In this document: piece after piece, positions 1 to 6,541 of the stretch | How the letters are laid out: each line of letters begins with the position of its first letter | How positions within the stretch are numbered: position 1 is the first letter of the stretch | Origin: Bacteroidaceae bacterium | GTDB lineage: Bacteria > Bacteroidota > Bacteroidia > Bacteroidales > Bacteroidaceae | NCBI GenBank assembly: GCA_017541265.1 | Contig: JAFXZK010000083.1 | Span: forward strand, 1-34,911 | Length of the DNA stretch: 34,911 nt | Reading direction: 5' to 3' | Made by a program: the position numbers and the translations under genes | The notes under the pieces: generated by a model | What the model saw: the letters and a program-made list of their open reading frames with translations, nothing else | What the model was told of the DNA's origin: nothing | Databases searched by the model: none

Positions 1-1
1 C

Positions 2-889
2 ATGGTCTGCGAAGTCTCAGGCTTCGACCCTTCCATGACGCCCGACTCACCCGACTTCGCCATCAAGTCGAGCATGACACTCGCCACCTTCCACTCCGCC
101 TTCAACATCAGCAACGCCCTGCTACTCATCTGGTTCATACCGCAGATTGAGAGGTTCGTCTGCTGGGTCATCAAGCCTAAGAACTCGGGCGAAGAGGAAG
201 ACTTCCGACTCAACTTCATCACGGCTGGCATCATGAAGACTCCCGAACTCTCCATCCTCGAAGCACACAAAGAGATAGCCGCATTCAGCGAGCGCATACA
301 GCGCATGTTCGGCATGGTCTGCGAACTGCTCACCGAGAAGGACCCCAAGGAGTTCAACAAGCTGTTCAGCCGCATAGAGAAGTATGAGGACATTGCCGAC
401 AATATGGAAATCAGCATCGCGGACTATCTCGACCAGGTGAGCAACGCACACCTGAGCGACGAGACGAAGGCCAAGATACGTGCCATGCTGCGAGAAATAT
501 CCGAAGTGGAAAGTATTGGCGACTCATGTTACAATATGGCTCATACCATAAACATGAAGGTGCAAGGCAAGAAAGAACACTTCACCGAGGAACAATACCA
601 GCACCTCCATGCAATGATGAGCCTCACCAACCAAGCCCTGACGCAGATGAACCAGCTGATGGGCGGTCGCAAGGACTCCTTCGATGTTTACCGTTGCTAC
701 AACACGGAAAAAGAGATAAACAACTATCGCGACCAGCTAAAGTCCCAAAACATCATCGACGTCAACAACCACAAGTACACCTACGGCATCGGCACCATTT
801 ACATGGACCTCATCAACGGCTGCGAAAAGCTGGGCGACTATGTAGTCAACGTCGTAGAGGCACGCACAGGTACCAGAATGCATTCCTGA
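2..889 (+). CDS. Na/Pi cotransporter family protein, C-terminal part (partial at window start)
   Basis: This is the last 295 residues of a sodium-dependent phosphate cotransporter of the NptA/YjbB type; the true start lies upstream of the window. Residues about 25-55 (SSMTLATFHSAFNISNALLL) look like the last conserved membrane repeat with its FHxxFN motif. After a charged linker, residues about 80-285 form a helical PhoU-like cytoplasmic domain, with the EKYEDIADNMEISIADYL and EVESIGDSCYNMAHTI segments typical of PhoU bundles. Such proteins take up phosphate with sodium at the inner membrane, and the PhoU-like tail is thought to regulate transport. The gene ends two bases before the convergent cutC stop codon, so the two transcripts meet tail to tail. 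The family call is firm; substrate is inferred from the family. Confidence 0.9.
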   Translation: MVCEVSGFDPSMTPDSPDFAIKSSMTLATFHSAFNISNALLLIWFIPQIERFVCWVIKPKNSGEEEDFRLNFITAGIMKTPELSILEAHKEIAAFSERIQRMFGMVCELLTEKDPKEFNKLFSRIEKYEDIADNMEISIADYLDQVSNAHLSDETKAKIRAMLREISEVESIGDSCYNMAHTINMKVQGKKEHFTEEQYQHLHAMMSLTNQALTQMNQLMGGRKDSFDVYRCYNTEKEINNYRDQLKSQNIIDVNNHKYTYGIGTIYMDLINGCEKLGDYVVNVVEARTGTRMHS

Positions 890-891
890 TT

Positions 892-1557
892 TTATAAGCT
901 GTTCACGGTGGCACGCACCAGTTCTGCACTGGTGTGGCCGCCTTTGCGCAGGGAGCCATGTATCTCGGTGGCTCCTGTCTCGGAGAGGATGTGATGCGCA
1001 TTCTCCGGGTTGACGCCTGCGCCGGGCATGATGATGATTCTTCCCGCAGATTGTTTAACTAGGTCCTTGAGCAAGGGGATACCTTGCTCTGCCGTTGGTG
1101 CCTGTCCTGAAGTAAGCAGGCGGTGGCAGCCCAAGACGATAATCCGCTCCAAAGCCTCCAAAGGTTGCGTGCATACATCAAAGGCACGATGGAAGGTGAT
1201 GCTCAAGCCTTCAGCCTCGCCTACGAGACGTCGGACAGTCTCTTCGTCAATGCTGCCGTCCGGTTTCAATGCGCCAATCACCACACCATTTGCACCAAGT
1301 CGCCTGGCCTCGCGTATGTCGTGTTGCATACAGAGCACTTCGTCTTTGCTGTAAACGAAGTTGCCTTCGCGCGGACGAATTAGCACCTGAACAGGTATGC
1401 CCATGCCTATTGCTTCCTCCATCATTTCAGCTGACGGCGTCAAACCGTCCAGTTCAAGCGAACGGCACAGCTCCACGCGATGTGCACCGCCTTCTGTGGC
1501 TGCGCGGACGCTTTGCAGGTCAGCACAGCAAACCTCTAACTTCAGTTCATAGTCCAT
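892..1557 (-). CDS. cutC: CutC family protein (copper homeostasis family TIM barrel)
   Basis: A 221-residue protein with the hallmark CutC segments: RVELCRSLELDGLTPS near residue 30, IRPREGNFVYS near 60, GALKPDGSIDEE near 95, FHRAFDV near 120, LTSGQAPTAEQG near 150 and MPGAGVNPENA near 175. CutC is a cytosolic TIM-barrel protein linked historically to copper tolerance, although its biochemical role in bacteria is unsettled. The start codon is inside a heptanucleotide array (CATAGTY units, 1548-1596): the first residues MDYEL are encoded by repeat units, so the N-terminus appears rewritten by the repeat, or the native start was at the next conserved residues (KLEVCC). It converges on the Na/Pi cotransporter gene with a two-base gap. 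A candidate promoter lies about 180 bp upstream, separated from the gene by a terminator-like hairpin. Confidence 0.92.
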   Translation of the reverse strand: MDYELKLEVCCADLQSVRAATEGGAHRVELCRSLELDGLTPSAEMMEEAIGMGIPVQVLIRPREGNFVYSKDEVLCMQHDIREARRLGANGVVIGALKPDGSIDEETVRRLVGEAEGLSITFHRAFDVCTQPLEALERIIVLGCHRLLTSGQAPTAEQGIPLLKDLVKQSAGRIIIMPGAGVNPENAHHILSETGATEIHGSLRKGGHTSAELVRATVNSL

Positions 1558-1596
1558 AGTTCATAGTCCATAGTTCATAGTTCATAGTCCATAGTT
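1548..1596. repeat. Heptanucleotide tandem array (CATAGTY x7)
   Basis: Seven consecutive 7-bp units alternate between CATAGTC and CATAGTT. The array covers the start codon of cutC (1555-1557). The same unit occurs near 22344-22450 and, on the other strand, at 31347-31381. Confidence 0.95.
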
Positions 1597-1646
1597 GGCT
1601 TCCATCGGGCTGCCTCTCCCTACCCGAACCGGGGGCGCTCATATAC

Positions 1647-1681
1647 GAAAAAAGGAGAGTGGCTTCACAGCTTCTCTCCTT
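1647..1681 (-). terminator. Rho-independent terminator or attenuator hairpin
   Basis: Arms 1652-1659 (AAGGAGAG) and 1674-1681 pair perfectly over 8 bp around a 14-base loop. Read on the minus strand the hairpin is followed by a T run (1648-1653). It sits after the BadF-type kinase and also between a candidate promoter (1737-1767) and cutC, so it can end the kinase transcript or attenuate cutC. Confidence 0.75.
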
Positions 1682-1731
1682 CCATTGGTATTAGCTTTTG
1701 TTTAAGGTAAAAAGATTGTTTTCAGGATAAC
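1648..1731 (-). ncRNA. Candidate small RNA or cutC leader (about 80 nt)
   Basis: A Bacteroidota-type promoter (-7 box at 1737-1744) points toward a terminator hairpin at 1647-1681, with no long reading frame in between, which is the layout of a small RNA gene. The transcript would also contain a six-codon frame, MEGEKL then stop, overlapping the hairpin's first arm, so a leader-peptide attenuator ahead of cutC is an alternative. No known RNA family was recognised. Confidence 0.35.
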
Positions 1732-1736
1732 GGTTG

Positions 1737-1767
1737 CAAAGGTATGGAATTATTATGCATGATGCAA
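1737..1767 (-). promoter_or_regulatory. Candidate promoter (TTG-N20-TACCTTTG)
   Basis: On the minus strand the -7 box TACCTTTG (1737-1744) matches the Bacteroidota TAnnTTTG consensus. A TTG (1765-1767) lies 20 bases upstream, in the allowed -33 range. It would drive the candidate small RNA and possibly cutC. Confidence 0.5.
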
Positions 1768-1824
1768 GCCTTTCCTTTATGTTGTTTAGCATGTTTCGAT
1801 GATTTCCGCAAGATAGTACAATGT

Positions 1825-2745
1825 TTAATGTTCATATAGATGATATTGTACAATTCTTTCAATGGGGCGGCGCAGGATGCGGCCTATTTGCATGTCTTTT
1901 GCAGCAGCTGCAGCCCTGAGTTCCTCTTCAAATTGATATGCAATGCCTCCCACGCAGTTTATGGGTATTTCCTTGTGCCCATAAATTACAATGTTGTTGG
2001 TGATGAACAGCCGGAAAGCATCAACCAGCATGTCATGAATGGCTGGCTGGGTGCGATGTTCTGCGATGAATGGCACAAGCGAGGCCAGGAAGGTGTTTGG
2101 GGCAGGCTGGCGATAGACACGCCCTATGATGTCTGGCAGAGAAAGATTGTATTTGTCGCAGAACGCCTCTTTGAGGCTTTCGGGCAGAATGCCTTTGAAG
2201 AGACCGTTCAACAATGATTTGCCCAAGAAGGAGCCACTGCCTTCGTCGCCCAAGATATAGCCCAGGGGCGGGGTGTGCTTCACGATGTCCTTGCCGTCAT
2301 AGAGACAGCTGTTGGAGCCTGTGCCAAGGATGCAGGCAATGCCTGGCTCACGTCCACAGAGAGCACGCGCCGCACCGAGCAAGTCGCTCTCCACCTCAAC
2401 GGTGCAGTTCGGGAAGAGTTCCTTTAGAACATTCCGTACGCTTTGACTGAAAGGCTCAATACAGCCCGCACCATAGAAAAAGACAGAAAGCCTCACCCCT
2501 TCCCTCTCCAAGGGAGAGGGAGAAAAGTCACAGCCCTTCACCCCTCTTGTGGGGGAAGTCTGCAGGACGGGAGAGGGCATCTGTGTCAGCAGCTGATGGT
2601 ATAGTACATTATATATAATATCGCGCGTGTCGCGCGCGGGATTGATGCCGTCGGTTTGCAGCCTGACCTGTGTCCCATCGGGAGCAACGAATATCCAGTC
2701 TGTCTTTGTCGAACCGCTGTCAGCTATGAGAAGTGCGTTGTTCAT
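1825..2745 (-). CDS. BadF/BadG/BcrA/BcrD-type ATPase, N-acetylglucosamine kinase-like
   Basis: The protein starts at MNNALLIADSGSTKTDWIF: the DSGSTKTDW phosphate-1 loop marks the ASKHA/BadF superfamily. Later motifs agree: GAARALCGREPGIACILGTG with SNSCLYDG near residues 160-185, and LGYILGDEGSGSFLGK near 195-210. In Bacteroidota, proteins of this kind are usually called N-acetylglucosamine kinases (ATP-dependent phosphorylation of an amino sugar in the cytosol); this fits the amino-sugar hydrolases elsewhere in the window, but the substrate is inferred. I chose the start at 2745; a longer frame to 2865 has no family similarity. Residues about 56-85 are encoded by a GC-rich palindromic element (2491-2578) inserted in frame between conserved parts. 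The start codon lies just after the terminator hairpin that follows secG. Confidence 0.85.
   Translation of the reverse strand: MNNALLIADSGSTKTDWIFVAPDGTQVRLQTDGINPARDTRDIIYNVLYHQLLTQMPSPVLQTSPTRGVKGCDFSPSPLEREGVRLSVFFYGAGCIEPFSQSVRNVLKELFPNCTVEVESDLLGAARALCGREPGIACILGTGSNSCLYDGKDIVKHTPPLGYILGDEGSGSFLGKSLLNGLFKGILPESLKEAFCDKYNLSLPDIIGRVYRQPAPNTFLASLVPFIAEHRTQPAIHDMLVDAFRLFITNNIVIYGHKEIPINCVGGIAYQFEEELRAAAAAKDMQIGRILRRPIERIVQYHLYEH
2491..2578. repeat. GC-rich palindromic element, in frame within the BadF-type gene
   Basis: It consists of two local hairpins (CCCTCTCC/GGGAGAGG-type arms near 2502-2520; ACCCCTCTTGTGGGGG near 2549-2565) and a terminal GGGAGAGGG that mirrors the opening CCCCTTCCC. 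The whole stretch is translated in the host gene as a P/S/R/G-rich insertion. It belongs to the same family as those at 23652, 24604, 31057 and 31732. Confidence 0.75.
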
Positions 2746-2749
2746 AAAC

Positions 2750-2783
2750 AAAAAAGCCTCCCCTCTTTGGGATAGGGGAGGTT
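2750..2783 (-). terminator. Terminator after secG, built from a palindromic element
   Basis: Arms 2757-2764 (CCTCCCCT) and 2774-2781 (AGGGGAGG) pair perfectly, and the minus-strand transcript continues with a T run (2750-2755). The hairpin resembles the GC-rich palindromic elements elsewhere in the window, and its T run ends about five bases before the start codon of the BadF-type gene. Confidence 0.8.
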
Positions 2784-2803
2784 TGAATGTGTTTTTTGCG
2801 AGG

Positions 2804-3151
2804 TTACTCTGCTGGTGCTTCAGCCGGAGCCTCAGTGGCTGCTGGCTGTTCCATGGCGGGCACATTGCTTGGGATGGTGGCTGCCTGCTCTACGGCTTGC
2901 TGCATGATGACAGAGTCGTTGTGGTTTGCACCGGGCAGACATGCTACGCTGATGACGCTGAGGAAAATCATTGCGCCAGCGAGCACCCATGTTGCTTTCT
3001 CAATGAAGTTGGTTGTCTTGGGCGCACCAAGAATCTGGTTGTTGTTGGAGTAGTCGGCAGCCAAACCGCCGCCCTTGGATTCCTGAATCAGTACGATGAG
3101 GCACATGAGGATGGAGGCCAGTACAATCAGGATAACGATAGATGTGTACAT
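2804..3151 (-). CDS. secG: Preprotein translocase subunit SecG
   Basis: A 115-residue protein with two membrane segments (residues about 3-22 and 53-72) separated by the short loop QESKGGGLAADYSNNNQILG, which carries the conserved QESKGGGL signature of SecG. SecG is a small accessory subunit of the SecYEG channel in the inner membrane and assists SecA-driven export. The last 35 residues form an Ala/Pro/Glu-rich tail after the second membrane segment, as is common in Bacteroidota. The gene starts three bases after the TPR-like gene's stop and is the last gene of the rlmN operon, followed by a terminator. Confidence 0.95.
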   Translation of the reverse strand: MYTSIVILIVLASILMCLIVLIQESKGGGLAADYSNNNQILGAPKTTNFIEKATWVLAGAMIFLSVISVACLPGANHNDSVIMQQAVEQAATIPSNVPAMEQPAATEAPAEAPAE

Positions 3152-3154
3152 GTG

Positions 3155-3892
3155 TTATTTGTGTTTATTGTTTATTATTAGTTTCTCAAGAAATCGAATT
3201 TGGTCTGCAAAGTAACGATTTTTTTTTGGATATTTCAAGGAAAGTTGCCGGATAATTTTCACTGCGTTCTCATATTTGCCTTGTTTGATGTAAATTCCGG
3301 CCATAATTTCAGTCAATATCTCATTATCTTCGTCGTTTTGCGGCTTTTTGCTTTCGCCTGTCGGACTCTTTTCCTGTTCGTCCTCGTCGTTTTCTTCAAG
3401 AACTATTTTCCCGTGTTTGTTCTCCAGGAAGTCCTCCACGACACCGCCGCCGTTCATGGGAAGTGCGTCCGGCCTTTGTCCGCCTTGTTGGCTTTCGCGG
3501 TTCAGCAAGTAGCCGATGTAGTCCTGTGCGGCATCAATGGGATGGTTGACAGGTGTGGCGGGAGTCTGTGTTTCGAGGAAGTTGTCGATGAGGCTCACGG
3601 TGCGCGATTCAGAGGAGTCTGCAGTTTCCTCGTATCGCTTGCGTTCTTCTGCATGTGTATAGTGAGGCTCTTCGGTAAGGCGGAAGACGGCATCCCGGCT
3701 TGGCACAAGGATGGCCGTGCGCCGCAGTGTCTCGTCGTAGGCAGGATCATGTTTCTTGTAGAGAGCTTCGAGGAGCAGGATGCGTGCGACATGAAAGTAT
3801 GGGTATTCCTGCGTAAGCGTTTGCAGCTGGCTGATGGCATCGTTGTCGATGGTGTCAGGGCGTCGGATGTAGTCTATAACGTGTCGTTGCAT
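3155..3892 (-). CDS. TPR-like conserved protein of the lptE-secG operon
   Basis: A 245-residue soluble protein without signal peptide. Residues 1-60 (DAISQLQTLTQEYPYFHVARILLLEAL) form helices typical of a Bacteroidota family that sits between lptE and secG. The middle (residues about 85-185) is charged and low in complexity, with runs of Glu, Asp and Lys. The C-terminus (LTEIMAGIYIKQGKYENAVKI... KYPKKNRYFADQIRFLEKLI) is a recognisable tetratricopeptide motif, so a protein-binding role is likely. No catalytic motif is visible. Its place between an LPS-assembly lipoprotein and a translocase subunit hints at envelope biogenesis, but that is only context. It starts 15 bases after the lptE stop. 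Confidence 0.8.
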   Translation of the reverse strand: MQRHVIDYIRRPDTIDNDAISQLQTLTQEYPYFHVARILLLEALYKKHDPAYDETLRRTAILVPSRDAVFRLTEEPHYTHAEERKRYEETADSSESRTVSLIDNFLETQTPATPVNHPIDAAQDYIGYLLNRESQQGGQRPDALPMNGGGVVEDFLENKHGKIVLEENDEDEQEKSPTGESKKPQNDEDNEILTEIMAGIYIKQGKYENAVKIIRQLSLKYPKKNRYFADQIRFLEKLIINNKHK

Positions 3893-3907
3893 TTCGTGTG
3901 TTGAGGT

Positions 3908-4417
3908 TTACCAGTTGGCTACTGTGGCGTTGAAAATCTGGTCGGCGATGTCCTTTACCATCTGTGTGACGAGTTCCTCCTGAACCGCTGTAAGCTGTTG
4001 CGAGGCGTCGTAATCGGCTGTTGCTGAGAATTGCCGTTCGAAGTCATCAGTGTGTTTCTTGTTGTTGACGAAGCGGACGTTGACTGTCATCTTGAGCTGT
4101 ACCTGGCTGCTGTAGCCATCGCTGGAGATGCCTTTGTTGAACTGGTCGAAAGCGATAATCTCGCCTGCGAGTTGCAGGTCGCCGTTCTTCTTAACCTGGC
4201 GAAGTTTTGTCTGGTTAGCGTAAATATCTGTGATTCTGTTCTGGAAGATGCTCTGCATAGGTCCCCAGACGTATGCGCTGCGTAAGGGGAAGTTGTCTAT
4301 CTGGATGGTTTTCGTTGTCTCGTAATCGATGCTGGCACCGTTGAAGCGGTAGCTTACGGTACATGCCGAGACGAGCGCTGCAAGCAGGAGCAACAAGGTG
4401 TGGCATCTTCTATTCAT
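3908..4417 (-). CDS. lptE: LptE family LPS-assembly lipoprotein
   Basis: A 169-residue lipoprotein: after a basic start (MNRRC) comes a leucine-rich signal ending in the lipobox LVSAC, so the mature protein begins at a lipidated cysteine near residue 19. The mature part (YRFNGASIDYETTKTIQIDNFP, then FQNRITDIYANQTKL and QVQLKMTVNVRFVNN) matches the Bacteroidota LptE family. LptE plugs the LptD outer-membrane channel that inserts lipopolysaccharide. I chose the start at 4417, which overlaps the end of the sigma54-activator gene by eight bases; a start at 4426 adds only three residues. A longer frame to 4570 is only read-through in the activator gene. Confidence 0.88.
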   Translation of the reverse strand: MNRRCHTLLLLLAALVSACTVSYRFNGASIDYETTKTIQIDNFPLRSAYVWGPMQSIFQNRITDIYANQTKLRQVKKNGDLQLAGEIIAFDQFNKGISSDGYSSQVQLKMTVNVRFVNNKKHTDDFERQFSATADYDASQQLTAVQEELVTQMVKDIADQIFNATVANW

Positions 4418-5633
4418 CGATTCCATAGGCTTTGATTTTTCGGTAGAGCGTGCGTTCGCTGATGCCAAGTTCTTCTGCGGCGAGCTTGCGCTTGTAGTGG
4501 TTGCGCTGGAGGGAAAGCAGGATGTTGCGCTTCTCCATGTCGCCGATGTTGAGCGTATCGTCGTCGACAATCTCCTCTGCAGTGGGGATGTCCAAATCCA
4601 CAGCCGGTGAATGCTGGGGCTTTTTCTGTGCAGAGAGGGGAACAGGCAGTGTTGTCCCTGCTGGTGCCTTGTGCCAATTGTTTCCTTGTAGCTTCTCCTT
4701 GAGTTCCTGTACCTCGGAACGAAGTTCGAAGACAGCGTGGGCGAGTATCTTTATCTCCTGCTCATAGTCATGCTGGGAGCCTGAGTTATTGCTTCCTCCG
4801 ATAGTTGCAATGCCTGTATCGTCGTCGGAGTTTGGCGTGATGCCATGCTTGGCAAGCACTTCAGGCGTGATGCTGCGGCTCTCGGAGAGGATGCTGAGCT
4901 GTTCCGTGATGTTGCGGAGCTGACGTATGTTGCCCGGCCATTTGTAGGAGTTGACCACGGCCTCTGCCTCCGGGGTGAGGCGGATGGGTTCGGGGATGTT
5001 GTAGCGTTCTGCTGTGTCGAGCGCAAATTTCTTGAAGAGAAGCACTGCATCACCCTGACGTTTGCGCAGGGGTGGTATCTTGATGTTGATGGTGCAGAGG
5101 CGGTAGTAGAGGTCTTCGCGGAAGCGTCCCTGCTTGATGGCGTTGGGGATGTCCACGTTTGTGGCAGCCACGATGCGGACATTGGTCTTGCGCGGCGTGC
5201 TGCTGCCCACTCGCATGTATTCGCCTGTCTCCAGAACACGCAGCAACCTTGCCTGCGTGCTCAAAGGCAGTTCTCCCACCTCATCGAGGAAGAGCGTGCC
5301 GCCGTCGGCAGCTCCGAAGTAGCCCTCATGCTCTCCGATGGCACTGGTGAAAGCGCCCTTCTCGTGTCCGAAGAGTTCGCTGTCGATGGTGCCCTCGGGG
5401 ATGGAGCCGCAGTTGATAGCGATGTATGTTTTGCCTTTGCGTTTGCTGTGGTCATGAATGATGCGCGGAATGATTTCCTTGCCCACGCCGCTCTCTCCCT
5501 GGATGAGAACGGAGAGGTCGGTGGGAGCCACCAGAACGGCTGTGGCGAGAGCTTCACGAAGCGCTTCGTTGCGGCCCACTATGCCATAGCGGCTCATCAG
5601 TGACTGCATGTCGCGGTTTGGTTCTGAACTCAT
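4410..5633 (-). CDS. Sigma-54-dependent transcriptional activator without receiver domain
   Basis: A 407-residue protein. Residues about 15-240 form the AAA+ domain with Walker A GESGVGKE, Walker B GGTLFLDEVGELP and the arginine-finger region FREDLYYRL. The last 45 residues are a Fis-type helix-turn-helix (KRKLAAEELGISERTLYRKI). It starts with only about 18 residues before the AAA+ domain, so there is no phosphorylated receiver; control must come from elsewhere or it is constitutive. The loop that contacts sigma-54 reads GAFTSA instead of the usual GAFTGA. Residues about 290-345 form a low-complexity linker with a short coiled-coil-like stretch (AVFELRSEVQELKEKLQ). Start chosen at 5633 (MSSEPN); the upstream extension is translated 9-bp repeat. 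It lies in the rlmN-secG operon. Confidence 0.88.
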   Translation of the reverse strand: MSSEPNRDMQSLMSRYGIVGRNEALREALATAVLVAPTDLSVLIQGESGVGKEIIPRIIHDHSKRKGKTYIAINCGSIPEGTIDSELFGHEKGAFTSAIGEHEGYFGAADGGTLFLDEVGELPLSTQARLLRVLETGEYMRVGSSTPRKTNVRIVAATNVDIPNAIKQGRFREDLYYRLCTINIKIPPLRKRQGDAVLLFKKFALDTAERYNIPEPIRLTPEAEAVVNSYKWPGNIRQLRNITEQLSILSESRSITPEVLAKHGITPNSDDDTGIATIGGSNNSGSQHDYEQEIKILAHAVFELRSEVQELKEKLQGNNWHKAPAGTTLPVPLSAQKKPQHSPAVDLDIPTAEEIVDDDTLNIGDMEKRNILLSLQRNHYKRKLAAEELGISERTLYRKIKAYGIDE

Positions 5634-5639
5634 GGTTAG

Positions 5640-5692
5640 GCTTTTCTGATTATTCAGAGTATTCTGAAAACTCTGATTATTCTGATTGCTCG
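5640..5692. repeat. 9-bp-unit repeat at the pdxA-like/activator junction
   Basis: Five imperfect 9-bp units of the form CTGATTATT (with CAGAGTATT, CTGAAAACT and CTGATTGCT variants) cover the end of the PdxA-like gene and the gap to the activator gene. The stop codon of the upstream gene (5677-5679) is inside the repeat. A related 9-bp array is translated near the end of the GH84 gene. Confidence 0.75.
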
Positions 5693-6459
5693 GTGCCTTT
5701 GGCTGCTTCCTTTTCGTTTCTTCTGTCTTCACGCTTGTCGCGGTAGAGCTTGGGCAGTGGGTTCTGCCGTGCTTCGTCATAGAGAGCGCGGTTGCGGATG
5801 ATGTCTATGGCTGTGTAGATGGGGTGTGTCAGCCAGGAGACGTCAGCCAGGCCTTCCTCCTCCTCTTTCTTTTGGGCGGGCTGGCAGACGGCTGTGACGA
5901 CTGCCTCCCTGCCAGCGAAGTAGCGGACGGGGGCTTCCTCTGAAAGTCCGGCGACGATGCGCTGCGTCAGTTCTCTGCTGCTGGCGACGATGCCGTCGAA
6001 GTGGCATGCCATGTCCTCTGCAAAGAATTGTTCCACGGTGTAGGGGCCGTATGTGTTAATGCCCTGTTCTTTTGTAACTTGGCTTGCGAGGTCTGGGTTC
6101 TGCATGGCTGTTTCGCAGACGATGGCGATGCGTGGATATCGGAGGTCGAAGTCGCGCTCCAGCGTGTCGCAAAGCCTGACGATGTCTTCAACCGTTGGCT
6201 CCTTGGCGAGTGGCATGATATTCGTCTTGTCGGTCACAATAATCTCGAAGGCACCGGCAGGGCATTCCGCCAGTTCCGTCGGGCCGAATGTCAGGGCCTG
6301 CACCTTACCTTCGTCAAGGTCACGGAGGGCAACCTTCTTCTCCAACACGACGGGTGTGCAGAGTTCGAGCAAGGCAGGATCGTCATATACGCTGCGGAGC
6401 AGGTCGTCGCCATTGCCGTTGTTCCCTGTCTTGATGATGGCTATTTTGAGTCTTTCCAT
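5677..6459 (-). CDS. Degenerate PdxA-related protein (lacks catalytic motifs)
   Basis: A 260-residue protein that can be aligned by eye with 4-hydroxythreonine-4-phosphate dehydrogenase (PdxA) at several places: the N-terminus (KIAIIKTGNNGNGDD... DPALLELCTPVVL), the segment RDFDLRYPRIAIV, then YGPYTVEQFFAED and HFDGIVA, and the C-terminal AIDIIRNRALYDEA. PdxA normally has about 330-360 residues. Here roughly 90 residues of the middle are missing, the GLNPHAG motif is replaced (VCETAMQNP) and the AMYHDQG motif after FDAVL is gone, so the metal-binding histidines appear lost. Enzymatic activity is therefore unlikely; a retained structural or regulatory role is possible because the frame is open. 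A start at 6465 is also possible. It sits where Bacteroidales commonly carry pdxA. Confidence 0.7.
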   Translation of the reverse strand: MERLKIAIIKTGNNGNGDDLLRSVYDDPALLELCTPVVLEKKVALRDLDEGKVQALTFGPTELAECPAGAFEIIVTDKTNIMPLAKEPTVEDIVRLCDTLERDFDLRYPRIAIVCETAMQNPDLASQVTKEQGINTYGPYTVEQFFAEDMACHFDGIVASSRELTQRIVAGLSEEAPVRYFAGREAVVTAVCQPAQKKEEEEGLADVSWLTHPIYTAIDIIRNRALYDEARQNPLPKLYRDKREDRRNEKEAAKGTEQSE

Positions 6460-6479
6460 TTTCATTTTTTTTATTGAAC

Positions 6480-6541
6480 ATTGAATATTGAAGATTGAGG
6501 ATTGAAGGCTTCGCCCTTCTTTCAATTTTCAATTATCAATT
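6480..6541. repeat. Two opposed heptanucleotide arrays (ATTGAAN x4 and TTCAATT x3)
   Basis: Units ATTGAAT, ATTGAAG, ATTGAGG, ATTGAAG (6480-6507) face TTCAATT, TTCAATT, ATCAATT (6521-6541) across a short spacer, giving an inverted repeat. The stop codon of the DUF4837 gene (6536-6538) lies inside the second array. Confidence 0.85.

Noticed and set aside
2746-2865. N-terminal extension of the BadF-type protein
   Set aside because: The 40 residues are read from the secG end and terminator and have no family similarity; MNNALLIADSGSTKTDW is the natural start.
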